A stretch of 64,000 bases of DNA from Leadbetterella sp. Lineage in GTDB: Bacteria; Bacteroidota; Bacteroidia; Cytophagales; Spirosomataceae. Below the pieces are notes generated by a model. That model made no database searches and had not been told where the DNA came from. It saw only the letters and a program-made list of their open reading frames with translations. Shown here piece by piece: positions 41,163 to 49,601 of this stretch. Positions within the stretch are counted from its first letter, which is position 1, and each line of letters opens with the position of its first letter. The stretch covers positions 1 to 64,000 of the forward strand of contig JAHBUH010000002.1 in assembly GCA_019638185.1 (NCBI GenBank). Direction: 5' to 3'. The translations under genes and the position numbers were made by a program.

Positions 41163-42812
41163 ATGAAGAATTTACTGTTGATTTTTTTACTGCTGGCGGG
41201 CGGCATGCTGACCGCTCAGCAGCCTTACCCGGTTCAGTTGGCGGATGCCTATATGAAACGTAACCCCGATTCCATCCGGGTATCGGAAACCAAGGCCGCG
41301 CGCTGGGGCTATGACCAGGGGATCCTCCTGAAGGCCCTGGAGCGGGTGTGGGTAACCACCGGCGACGCCCGCTACTTTAATTATATCAAAAAGGAAGCCG
41401 ACCTCTATGTAAAAGCAGACGGCAGGATTACCGGTTATGTGTATGACCACTTTAACGTGGACAATATCCCCTCCGGCAGGCTGCTTCTCATGCTTTACCA
41501 GGTATCGCTGCCTCAGAAAGAAAAATATAAGAAAGCGGCGGATCTGCTCTGGACGCAGGTGAATAACCAGTTCTCTAGCCAGGATGGTGGTTACCCCGGC
41601 GGGGGTACACTGCCTTTTTCTGCCGAATACAGCAGGATCTTTGACCGGCCGGAATACCTGGACCGGATTTTTGAGCAGATAGACCAGATTGAAAAAATTC
41701 ATAAAACACGCGGGCATTTCAAAGACCCGGCCGTAGGCGGCTATGCCATGGCGCTGGTAGATGTATTAGACTATGTGCCGGCAGATCATCCGAAAAGAGA
41801 GCACCTCATCAGCTACCTGCAGCGCCTGGCGCCGGAGATCGTGCACTACCAGGAGCGCAGGTCCGGCCTCTGGGATGCGCCGGAATCTGATATTTCCTGC
41901 ATGTGGGTTTACACCCTGGCCAAAGCCGCCGGCAGGGGCTATATCCCGGCTAAATACCTGGAAAATGCCCGGAAAGGATATAACGGCATCCGGAAGGCCA
42001 TCCGGAGCAAAGAGAGCACTTTAAGCGTGGCCTATACCGGAACCCTCATTTTAGCCGGCCTGGAAATGGAGGCGGCTGATGAAAGGCAGGTGCTGAAACC
42101 GGGCACCGTGGCCCTGGACTATTACTTTAACCGCGAATTCCGGAAAGACCTGAACGGAAATACAGAGCAGTTTCACTACACCTGGGAAGACCGGATGCAC
42201 TCGGGTTTCTGGATCTGGGGGCAGGTATTCCAGGACCTGGGAGCGCGTACCATCGCCATTAAGGAGGCTCCTTCCGCTGAGAACCTGAAAGATGCGCAGG
42301 CTTATATTATTGTGGACCCGGATACTCCAAAGGAAACCGCTGAACCTAATTATATCGGTGCAGAACATATTAAAACTATCCGGGAGTGGGTGGAAAACGG
42401 CGGTACGCTGGTGCTGCTGGCTAATGACACTTCTAACTGCGAGATCCCCCGGTTTAATGAGCTGGCTGGCGCCTTCGGAATCCGTTTTACCCATAAAAAC
42501 ATCAATTACATCCCGGGCGGAAAAGACTTTGAGCTGGCGGCGGTGAATATTGAGCCCGGCAATGAGATCTTTAAAAACACCCGGAAAGTGTATGCTAAGG
42601 AGATCGTGACCCTGGAAGTCAGTGAGCCGGCCCGGGCGCTGGTAAAAAAGGGCGAAGACATTGTGATGGCAGTTTCGGCTGTGGGCAAAGGCCGGGTTTT
42701 TGTGATCGGCGACCCCTGGCTGTACAATGAATACGTGGACGGCCGGATCATCGGGCCGGAATATCAGAATATGCAGGCGCTGCGCGACCTGAGTCATTGG
42801 ATCTTAAAATAA
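41163..42812 (+). CDS. GH105-like protein with C-terminal GATase-like domain; catalytic loops apparently missing
   Basis: 549 residues. Signal peptide to ~19, (alpha/alpha)6 toroid of the GH88/GH105 unsaturated rhamnogalacturonyl hydrolase type (~25-335: ARWGYDQGILLKALERVW, GGYAMALVDVLDYVPADHPK, MWVYTLAKAAGRGYIPAKYL), then a DUF4350/GATase-like domain (DAQAYIIVDPDTPKETAEPN, WVENGGTLVLLAND, GKGRVFVIGDPWLYNEY). Compared from memory with YteR-type enzymes, the segments MWLDGLYM with the catalytic Asp, YHAWDE, and two later loops are absent, all as in-frame gaps. It may be non-catalytic or a changed family member. First gene of the uxa operon. Confidence 0.82.
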   Translation: MKNLLLIFLLLAGGMLTAQQPYPVQLADAYMKRNPDSIRVSETKAARWGYDQGILLKALERVWVTTGDARYFNYIKKEADLYVKADGRITGYVYDHFNVDNIPSGRLLLMLYQVSLPQKEKYKKAADLLWTQVNNQFSSQDGGYPGGGTLPFSAEYSRIFDRPEYLDRIFEQIDQIEKIHKTRGHFKDPAVGGYAMALVDVLDYVPADHPKREHLISYLQRLAPEIVHYQERRSGLWDAPESDISCMWVYTLAKAAGRGYIPAKYLENARKGYNGIRKAIRSKESTLSVAYTGTLILAGLEMEAADERQVLKPGTVALDYYFNREFRKDLNGNTEQFHYTWEDRMHSGFWIWGQVFQDLGARTIAIKEAPSAENLKDAQAYIIVDPDTPKETAEPNYIGAEHIKTIREWVENGGTLVLLANDTSNCEIPRFNELAGAFGIRFTHKNINYIPGGKDFELAAVNIEPGNEIFKNTRKVYAKEIVTLEVSEPARALVKKGEDIVMAVSAVGKGRVFVIGDPWLYNEYVDGRIIGPEYQNMQALRDLSHWILK

Positions 42813-42819
42813 AAAAATA

Positions 42820-43227
42820 ATGAAATTACTCCTTATCGTACTGTTCATGAATATAGCCCCTGCTCCGCAGAAAGAAGTGGAGAAAGCCGTGGAGCAACTC
42901 CGGCTGCTGATGGTCACCCCGGACCGGAAAGGCCTGGAAGACCTGGCGCACGAAGAACTCACCTACGGCCATTCCGGCGGAAAGGTGGAATCCAAAAAGG
43001 AATTTGTGGAAACCCTGGTCAGCGGAAAATCCGTCTTCCGGAAAATAGAGCTGAAAGATCAGAAAATAGTGGTGGCCGGGAATACGGCAGTAGTGAGGCA
43101 TAGGCTGGAAGCCGATACCTTTGACGGCGGGGTGCCTAACACCATCCGCCTGCATATAGTGCTGGTATGGGTCAAAGAAAAGAATTTCTGGAAATTACTG
43201 GCCCGTCAGGCTGTAAAATTACCTTAA
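42820..43227 (+). CDS. NTF2-like protein (DUF4440 type)
   Basis: 135 residues. Short hydrophobic N-terminus (MKLLLIVLFMNIAPAP), possibly an export signal, then an NTF2-like fold: EKAVEQLRLLMVTPDRKGLE, LTYGHSGGKVESKKEFVETL, IVVAGNTAVVRHRLEAD and VLVWVKEKNFWKLLARQA. Such proteins often accompany sugar-acid genes in Bacteroidota, but no reaction is known. It lies between the GH105-like gene and uxaB with gaps of 7 and 3 bases, so it is part of the operon. Confidence 0.85.
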   Translation: MKLLLIVLFMNIAPAPQKEVEKAVEQLRLLMVTPDRKGLEDLAHEELTYGHSGGKVESKKEFVETLVSGKSVFRKIELKDQKIVVAGNTAVVRHRLEADTFDGGVPNTIRLHIVLVWVKEKNFWKLLARQAVKLP

Positions 43228-43230
43228 ACC

Positions 43231-44733
43231 GTGGAGAAACTATCAGGAAAAACATTATCGGAAAACCTGGCCTGGGTGGCGGGGCAGCGCTCCCCCGGAG
43301 AGCTTTTGAACCTGCCGGAAAAAGTACTGCAGTTCGGTACCGGCGTATTGCTCCGGGCACTGCCTGATTTTATTATTGACCAGGCGAACAAGGCCGGTAT
43401 TTTTAACGGCCGTATAGTGGTGGTGAAAAGCACCGGCCAGGGCGGCACTGACGCCTTCGCCGGGCAGGATAACCTCTACACCGTGTGTGTACGGGGCATT
43501 ACCGCCGGCCGGCTGGTGCAGGAAAACGTGATCAATACCTCGGTGAGCCGCGTACTGACCGCCTCGGCGCAGTGGGCAGAGATCCTCGAATTTGCCGCAA
43601 GCGAGACCCTGGAAGTGGTCATCTCTAACACCACGGAAGTGGGAATTGTGCCGGTAGAAGAAAATATTCATGCGGGCGTTCCGGCTTCTTTCCCGGGTAA
43701 GCTCCTGGCGGTGCTCTACCGCCGGTATCAGCATTTTCAGGGGGACGAAAGCCGGGGGCTGGTCATTATCCCTACCGAGCTCATCAGCGATAACGGCGAT
43801 AAGCTTCGGAAGATCCTCCTGGACCTGGCCCGTTTTAATACCCTGGAAGAGGGCTTCAGGGCCTGGTTGGAGAATCATAATACCTTCTGTAACTCGCTCG
43901 TAGACCGGATCGTTCCCGGGGCGCCCAAAGGCGATCTGGCCGGTGAAATCCGTAAGGAGCTGCCCTATGAAGACTCCCTTTGCATCATGTCAGAGCCCTA
44001 TGCGCTCTGGGCCATTTCAGGGGATGAGAAAGTAGCGGAAAAGCTGAGCTTTGTCCGGGTGAAGGCAGGGGCGTTTGTGGAACCGGATATCACCCGTTTC
44101 AAGGAGCTCAAACTGCGGCTGTTAAACGGCACACACACCCTGACCTGCGGTCTGGCTTACCTGGCCGGCTTCAGCACGGTGAAAGAAGCCATGAGTGACG
44201 GCGACTTTTTCACTTTCCTCAATGAGCTGATGTTTAAAGAGATAGTCTCTTCTATTCCTTATGCTTTAAGCAAAGAAGAAAGTGAGGCCTTCGGCCGGGA
44301 GGTCATTGACCGTTTTAAAAACCCGTTCATTGAACATTTCTGGATAAATATCACCCTGAACTATACGCAGAAAATAGAAATGCGGGTGGTATCTTTGTTA
44401 CAGGAATATTACCGGAAGAACCAGGCGGTTCCGAAGTATATGGCGGCCGGACTGGCGGCGTATATCCGTTTTATGAAGCCCGTTACGGAAAAAGAAGGAA
44501 AGTGGTACGGGGAGTTAGACGGAACGGCTTACCTGCTGCAGGATCAGCAGGCTGCGGTCTTTAAAAGCATTTATGAGGAAAAATCACTGGTGGGCAGCAT
44601 TTTGGGTCATACGGACTTCTGGGGAGGCGCCGATCTGCGTCAGATACCCGGGCTGGAAGAAGCCGTAACGGAAGACCTCGAAACACTGAACAGCAGGGGT
44701 TCACGGTACCTGATCAGGCAGGTTATACATTAA
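43231..44733 (+). CDS. uxaB: Tagaturonate reductase (altronate oxidoreductase)
   Basis: Reduces D-tagaturonate to D-altronate with NADH, second step of galacturonate breakdown. 500 residues starting at GTG 43231, 3 bases after the previous stop. Mannitol-dehydrogenase-family motifs: nucleotide site KVLQFGTGVLLRALPDFII, VVISNTTEVGIVP, then the catalytic helix region LRLLNGTHTLTCGLAYLAG with the family Lys/Asn positions. Confidence 0.95.
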   Translation: MEKLSGKTLSENLAWVAGQRSPGELLNLPEKVLQFGTGVLLRALPDFIIDQANKAGIFNGRIVVVKSTGQGGTDAFAGQDNLYTVCVRGITAGRLVQENVINTSVSRVLTASAQWAEILEFAASETLEVVISNTTEVGIVPVEENIHAGVPASFPGKLLAVLYRRYQHFQGDESRGLVIIPTELISDNGDKLRKILLDLARFNTLEEGFRAWLENHNTFCNSLVDRIVPGAPKGDLAGEIRKELPYEDSLCIMSEPYALWAISGDEKVAEKLSFVRVKAGAFVEPDITRFKELKLRLLNGTHTLTCGLAYLAGFSTVKEAMSDGDFFTFLNELMFKEIVSSIPYALSKEESEAFGREVIDRFKNPFIEHFWINITLNYTQKIEMRVVSLLQEYYRKNQAVPKYMAAGLAAYIRFMKPVTEKEGKWYGELDGTAYLLQDQQAAVFKSIYEEKSLVGSILGHTDFWGGADLRQIPGLEEAVTEDLETLNSRGSRYLIRQVIH

Positions 44734-44747
44734 ATTGGGCAAAACAA

Positions 44748-46397
44748 ATGAAAAGAAATGTTTTAAAAGTTCATCCCGGTGACAATGTCATCGTAGCACT
44801 GACCGACCTGAAAGCAGGAGAGGAGATTACCTTTGATGGAAAAGTTTTTGTATTGCGGTCTGACGTGGCCGCAAAACATAAGTTTGCAGAGCGAAGGTTT
44901 GAGGCAGGAGATGAGATCATCATGTATGGGGTGCTGGTAGGCAAGGCCCAGACGGTCATTGAGGAAGGAGAGTGGATCAATGTATTCAATGTCAAGCACG
45001 CTTCTGCCGACTTTACGGTAGGGGAGCGCACTACCTCCTGGCAAAAACCTGAGACCTCGCGTTTTGACGGGAAAACTTTTATGGGATATCACCGGGCCGA
45101 CGGCTCCGTGGGAACGGCTAATTACTGGATCGTGCTTCCTATGGTTTTTTGTGAAAACCGGAACCTTGACGTCATGAAAGGTGCCTTGGTAGAAAGCCTG
45201 GGCTACTCCGGGAACGAAAGGTACCATCGCCAGGCAGAGCAGCTGATCAGCCTGTATAAATCCGGCAAAAGTGTGGAAGAGATCCTGACCACTGACGTTA
45301 ACCCTACGGCTGACACGGATAAGAACACCCGGCTTTTTCCGAACATAGATGGGGTGAAGTTTTTATCCCATGACCTGGGCTGTGGCGGAACCCGGCAGGA
45401 TGCGCAGGCGCTCTGCGGGCTTCTGGCCGGATATATCACCCATCCTAACGTGGCCGGTGCTACCGTGCTGAGCCTGGGATGCCAGCATGCCCAGTACTCC
45501 ATGCTCCAGGACGAAATAGAAAAGCGGGGCGGGGCAAAGAAACCGGTCTACCTCTTTGAGCAGCAGGAAATGGGAACGGAAGAAGCCCTGCTGGGCGAAG
45601 CCATTAAGCAGACTTTTGCCGGGCTGATAGAAGCCAATAAAATTACCCGCCAGCCGGCTCCCTTGTCTAAGCTGGTCATTGGCCTGGAATGCGGTGCCTC
45701 TGACGGTTTCTCCGGCATATCGGCTAACCCCGCCATAGGTTATACCTCTGATCTGCTGGTGGCCCTGGGCGGCTCCGTGATCCTGGCGGAATTCCCGGAA
45801 CTGTGCGGTGTGGAGCAGGAAATGAGTAACCGCTGCGTAACCGAAGAGCTGGCCACGAAGTTTAACCAGCTCATGACCATTTATAACCAAAGAGCTGAAG
45901 AAGCCGGATCCGGGTTCTACATGAACCCCTCGCCGGGCAATATCAAAGACGGCCTGATCACGGATGCCATTAAATCAGCCGGGGCTGCTAAAAAAGCAGG
46001 AACCTCACCCGTAACGGATGTGCTGGACTACCCGGAAAAGGTAACCAAACCCGGCTTGAACCTGCTCTGTACGCCCGGGAACGACGTGGAGTCTACCACC
46101 GCGGAAGTAGGCTCAGGGGCAAACATCGTGCTGTTTACCACCGGTTTGGGTACGCCTACGGGTAACCCCGTGGTGCCGGTGATCAAGCTGGCCACCAATA
46201 CCCGGCTGTTCCGGAAAATGCCGGATATTATCGATATCAATACCGGAACCATCATAGAAGGAGAAGAGACCATTGAAGAAGCCGGCGAGCGCATCCTGAA
46301 TTATGTGATCGGGGTGGCAAGCGGTGAGATCGAGGCCCTGTCCGTGAAAAACGGCCAGGAAGATTTTATTCCGTGGAAGCGGGGCGTGTCTTTGTAA
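44748..46397 (+). CDS. uxaA: Altronate dehydratase
   Basis: Dehydrates D-altronate to 2-keto-3-deoxygluconate; iron-dependent cytoplasmic enzyme. 549 residues: N-terminal SAF-like domain (VHPGDNVIVALTDLKAGEEI), then the main domain with FMGYHRADGSVGTANYW, FLSHDLGCGGTRQDAQ, LECGASDGFSGISANPAIG and LCTPGNDVESTTAEVGSG. Follows uxaB by 14 bases and is separated from uxaC by a structured spacer. Confidence 0.97.
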   Translation: MKRNVLKVHPGDNVIVALTDLKAGEEITFDGKVFVLRSDVAAKHKFAERRFEAGDEIIMYGVLVGKAQTVIEEGEWINVFNVKHASADFTVGERTTSWQKPETSRFDGKTFMGYHRADGSVGTANYWIVLPMVFCENRNLDVMKGALVESLGYSGNERYHRQAEQLISLYKSGKSVEEILTTDVNPTADTDKNTRLFPNIDGVKFLSHDLGCGGTRQDAQALCGLLAGYITHPNVAGATVLSLGCQHAQYSMLQDEIEKRGGAKKPVYLFEQQEMGTEEALLGEAIKQTFAGLIEANKITRQPAPLSKLVIGLECGASDGFSGISANPAIGYTSDLLVALGGSVILAEFPELCGVEQEMSNRCVTEELATKFNQLMTIYNQRAEEAGSGFYMNPSPGNIKDGLITDAIKSAGAAKKAGTSPVTDVLDYPEKVTKPGLNLLCTPGNDVESTTAEVGSGANIVLFTTGLGTPTGNPVVPVIKLATNTRLFRKMPDIIDINTGTIIEGEETIEEAGERILNYVIGVASGEIEALSVKNGQEDFIPWKRGVSL

Positions 46398-46400
46398 ATG

Positions 46401-46511
46401 CCTCTGAACGACTGTAGAGTAGTGAACTATGGATATATTGACAGCTCACCAGAGGAACGCGTACGGGCATAAGCCCGGGCGATGACTCCGGCGGGTCGCC
46501 ATAGCACTCTA
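46401..46511 (+). other. Compact structured spacer between uxaA and uxaC, possible RNA element
   Basis: About 110 bases, richer in G+C than other gaps here, with nested complementary segments: 46415-46432 against 46499-46511 (TAGAGT...CTATGG / CCATAG...CTCTA, with a bulge), CCTCTG (46401-46406) / CAGAGG (46450-46455), CGGGC-ATAA-GCCCG (46464-46477) and GGCGA (46478-46482) / TCGCC. Some pairings exclude each other, as in a switch. It matches no riboswitch class I know. Confidence 0.45.
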
Positions 46512-46531
46512 TGAAATTTAATAGTATATGT

Positions 46532-47953
46532 ATGAAAAAATTTCTTGACGAAAACTTCCTGCTGACCAATAAAACCGCGGAAACTCTGTACCACGAGTTT
46601 GCGAAGGCCATGCCGGTGATCGACTACCATAACCACCTGCCGCCTGACCAGATAGCCGGCGATACGAACTTCGGGAATATCACCCAGGCCTGGTTATACG
46701 GTGATCACTACAAGTGGCGGGCCATGCGGGCCAACGGGGTGGATGAATCGTACTGTACCGGGGCTACCGGCAGCCAGTTCCCTGGCGGCAGAAGTGACGA
46801 AGAAAAATTTCAGAAATGGGCGGAAACGGTGCCCTACACCCTGAGAAACCCGCTGTATCACTGGACCCACCTGGAGCTTCAGCGGTATTTCGGGATTGAT
46901 AAGGTCTTAAACGGAAACTCCGCCCCGGAAATCTATGCCCGATCATCGGAACTGCTGCGGGAGAAAGACTTTTCCTGTCGCAACCTCCTGAAAATGATGA
47001 ACGTAAAGGTGGTATGCACCACAGATGACCCCCTGGATTCCCTGGAGCATCACCGGGCTTATGGCGCACAAGGTCAGGAAATGAAGATGCTGCCTACCTT
47101 CCGGCCGGATAAATTTATCCTGATCGATAACCCGAATTTCAGCGTTTACCTGGAAAAACTGGGTGAAATCGTGGGTTTTGAGATCCGCTCTTTTGAAAGC
47201 CTTAAAAAAGCGCTGGAGCAGCGGGTCTCTGATTTTGCCGCTTTGGGCTGCCGGCTGGCTGACCACGGCCTGGAACAGATTTATGCCGCTGATTTCACGG
47301 AAGAGGGGGCTGATAAAGCTGTGAAAAAAATATTAAACGGCCAGGCGCTGAGCCCGGCCGAAGCGCTGGAATACAAGTCGGCTATCCTGCATGCATTGGG
47401 CGTAATGTACGCCGGCCGGGGCTGGACCCAGCAGTTTCACCTGGGGGCTTTGCGGAATAATAACCCGCGGGCCATGCGGCTGCTGGGCCCGGATACGGGC
47501 TGGGACAGCATCGGTGATTTCCCGCAGGCCGTGGGGCTTTCGCGCTTCCTGGGCAGGCTGGATGAATATGACCAGCTGGCTAAAACCGTCATCTATAACC
47601 TAAACCCGGCCGATAACGAGGTCATCGCCACCATGATCGGTAACTTTAACGACGGCTCTGTGGCCGGGAAGATTCAGTTTGGTTCAGGCTGGTGGTTCCT
47701 GGACCAGAAAGACGGCATGATCCGCCAGATCAATGCGCTGTCTAATATGGGGCTGCTTTCGCGCTTCATCGGGATGCTAACCGACTCCCGGAGCTTCCTG
47801 TCCTTCCCCCGCCACGAGTACTTCCGGCGGATCCTTTGTAACATCCTGGGAGAAGATATAGAAAACGGCGAGCTGCCGGATGACCTCGCCTGGACCGGTG
47901 AAGTGGTGCAGAACATTTGTTATCATAACGCAGCCCGCTTTTTTAACTTCTGA
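46532..47953 (+). CDS. uxaC: Glucuronate (uronate) isomerase
   Basis: Isomerises D-galacturonate to D-tagaturonate and glucuronate to fructuronate. 473 residues from ATG 46532 (MKKFLDENFLLTN, the usual family start); an in-frame ATG 21 bases upstream gives an unneeded extension. Amidohydrolase-like metal site in VIDYHNHLPPDQIA, then VVCTTDDPLDSLEHH, GRGWTQQFHLGALRNNNPRA and GPDTGWDSIGD. 4 bases before kdgK. Confidence 0.96.
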   Translation: MKKFLDENFLLTNKTAETLYHEFAKAMPVIDYHNHLPPDQIAGDTNFGNITQAWLYGDHYKWRAMRANGVDESYCTGATGSQFPGGRSDEEKFQKWAETVPYTLRNPLYHWTHLELQRYFGIDKVLNGNSAPEIYARSSELLREKDFSCRNLLKMMNVKVVCTTDDPLDSLEHHRAYGAQGQEMKMLPTFRPDKFILIDNPNFSVYLEKLGEIVGFEIRSFESLKKALEQRVSDFAALGCRLADHGLEQIYAADFTEEGADKAVKKILNGQALSPAEALEYKSAILHALGVMYAGRGWTQQFHLGALRNNNPRAMRLLGPDTGWDSIGDFPQAVGLSRFLGRLDEYDQLAKTVIYNLNPADNEVIATMIGNFNDGSVAGKIQFGSGWWFLDQKDGMIRQINALSNMGLLSRFIGMLTDSRSFLSFPRHEYFRRILCNILGEDIENGELPDDLAWTGEVVQNICYHNAARFFNF

Positions 47954-47957
47954 AGCT

Positions 47958-48965
47958 ATGGTGCTGACATTGGGTGAGATATTACTCCGGCTTTCACCGG
48001 AATTCGGCGGAACCTGGATCCGACAGGCAGCCATCCCGGTTTTCATCGGCGGCGCGGAACTGAATGCGGCCACGGCGCTGGCTAACTGGGATATCCCCGT
48101 GGCCTACTGCTCGGCCCTGCCGGATAACGCGCTTTCCCGCGAAATTGAAACCTACCTCCGGGAGAAAAATATTCATACGGAAAAACTCATTTGGGGTGGC
48201 GAGCGGATCGGCATTTACATGCTTCCGCAGGGGGCCGACCTGAAAAATGCCGGCGTGATCTATGACCGTGCGCACTCCTCTTTCTCGGGCCTGAAAAAAG
48301 AAGGCAGGGATTGGGAAACCCTCCTGCAAGGGGTCACCTACCTTCACCTGAGCGCTATCAGCCCCGCCCTGAACCAGGATGTGGCGGATCTCTGTGTGGA
48401 GGCTGCCCGGCAGGCGGCTTCGCGGGGCATAACGGTGAGTTTTGACCTGAACTACCGGGCCAAGCTGTGGAAATACGGCAAGCAGCCGGCAGACATCGTA
48501 CCGGAAATCGTACAGTATTGCCACGTGGTGATGGGCAATATCTGGGCAGCTCACACTCTTCTCGGAATAGACATTGACCCGGAAGTGGCCCTGAACCGGG
48601 CCGGTAAAGAAGATTATCTGCGCCAGGCGGAGCTGACCTCCCGGCAGATCACGGAGCGCTTCCCTGCGGTGCACACCGTGGCGAACACCTTTCGCTTTGA
48701 TGCCGGGCAAGGGATAAATTACTATGCCACTTTTCTTTCCGGGCAGGATTTCGTAGTTTCGAGAGAATTTAATACCGGGAAAGTGGTGGATAAGGTAGGT
48801 AGCGGCGACTGTTTCATGGCTGGCCTGCTGTACGGGTTATACCGGGGCCTGGAGCCTCAGCAGACCATTAACTTTGCAGCCTCAGCCGCCTTCGGCAAGC
48901 TCCAGGAATACGGCGACGCCACCACACAGACCATCACAGACGTTTTAAACCGAATAGAACAATGA
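47958..48965 (+). CDS. kdgK: 2-keto-3-deoxygluconate kinase
   Basis: PfkB-family kinase phosphorylating 2-keto-3-deoxygluconate, where the KduD and UxaA branches meet. 335 residues from ATG 47958; the frame is open further upstream inside uxaC but without family resemblance. Seen: LTLGEILLRLSPEFG, GGAELNAATALANW, VSFDLNYRAKLW and the catalytic PfkB signature VDKVGSGDCFMAGLLYGLY. Stop overlaps the eda start (ATGA). Confidence 0.95.
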   Translation: MVLTLGEILLRLSPEFGGTWIRQAAIPVFIGGAELNAATALANWDIPVAYCSALPDNALSREIETYLREKNIHTEKLIWGGERIGIYMLPQGADLKNAGVIYDRAHSSFSGLKKEGRDWETLLQGVTYLHLSAISPALNQDVADLCVEAARQAASRGITVSFDLNYRAKLWKYGKQPADIVPEIVQYCHVVMGNIWAAHTLLGIDIDPEVALNRAGKEDYLRQAELTSRQITERFPAVHTVANTFRFDAGQGINYYATFLSGQDFVVSREFNTGKVVDKVGSGDCFMAGLLYGLYRGLEPQQTINFAASAAFGKLQEYGDATTQTITDVLNRIEQ

Positions 48966-49594
48966 CGCCCATCGAAACCCTGCTGGCCTATCCCCTGGTG
49001 CCGGTTTTTTATCATGCCGATGCCGAAACCTGTAAAACGGTACTTCAGGCCACCTATGACGGGGGCGTACGGGTATTTGAATTTACTAACCGCGGGGAAA
49101 ACGCTTTGGAGGTGTTTTCGGAGCTGGTAAGCTATGCCCGTCAAAACTGCCCCGGCCTGCTGCTGGGCATAGGCACCATTGCCACACCGGAATCGGCGCA
49201 GCAGTTCATTGATGCCGGCGCCGGCTTTGTGGTGCAGCCCTTTACCACCCCGGCTGTGGGGGAAGTATGCCGGAAAAACGGTATTCCGTGGATTCCCGGT
49301 ACCATGACCGTCACCGAGATCCACCAGGCCACCGTGCTGGGCGCTGAGGTGGTAAAAATATTCCCGGGGAATGTGCTGGGCTCCGCTTACGTCAAAGCCC
49401 TGCGCGGTCCGCTGCCCAAAGTAAAGATCATGGTTACCGGCGGCGTGGAACCCACCGAAGCCAGTATCCGCGAATGGTTCTCGGCCGGCGTGAATGCCGT
49501 AGGGCTCGGGTCGCAGTTGTTTAAAAATACCGGTCAGCCGGAGAGCATCACTCAAACCCTGGCCGCTCTTTTCAGGATTAACCTTAAACCTTAG
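48962..49594 (+). CDS. eda: 2-dehydro-3-deoxy-phosphogluconate aldolase
   Basis: Class I aldolase cleaving KDPG to pyruvate and glyceraldehyde 3-phosphate; last step of the pathway. 210 residues: VRVFEFTNRGENALEVF with the catalytic Glu, LLGIGTIATPESAQQFIDAG, IPGTMTVTEI, Schiff-base Lys in AEVVKIFPGNVLG, and phosphate site MVTGGVEPTEASI. Translationally coupled to kdgK by a 4-base overlap. Confidence 0.95.
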   Translation: MTPIETLLAYPLVPVFYHADAETCKTVLQATYDGGVRVFEFTNRGENALEVFSELVSYARQNCPGLLLGIGTIATPESAQQFIDAGAGFVVQPFTTPAVGEVCRKNGIPWIPGTMTVTEIHQATVLGAEVVKIFPGNVLGSAYVKALRGPLPKVKIMVTGGVEPTEASIREWFSAGVNAVGLGSQLFKNTGQPESITQTLAALFRINLKP

Positions 49595-49601
49595 ATAGAA
49601 T

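Noticed and set aside
41592-41740. GH105-like gene as a frameshifted pseudogene
   Set aside because: The frame is continuous through all 549 codons and both domains; the gaps are in frame, so it was kept as a coding gene with a caution.
46398-46510. A tRNA or tmRNA in the uxaA-uxaC spacer
   Set aside because: No cloverleaf with T-arm GTTCRA or CCA end can be placed; only the hairpins described are present.
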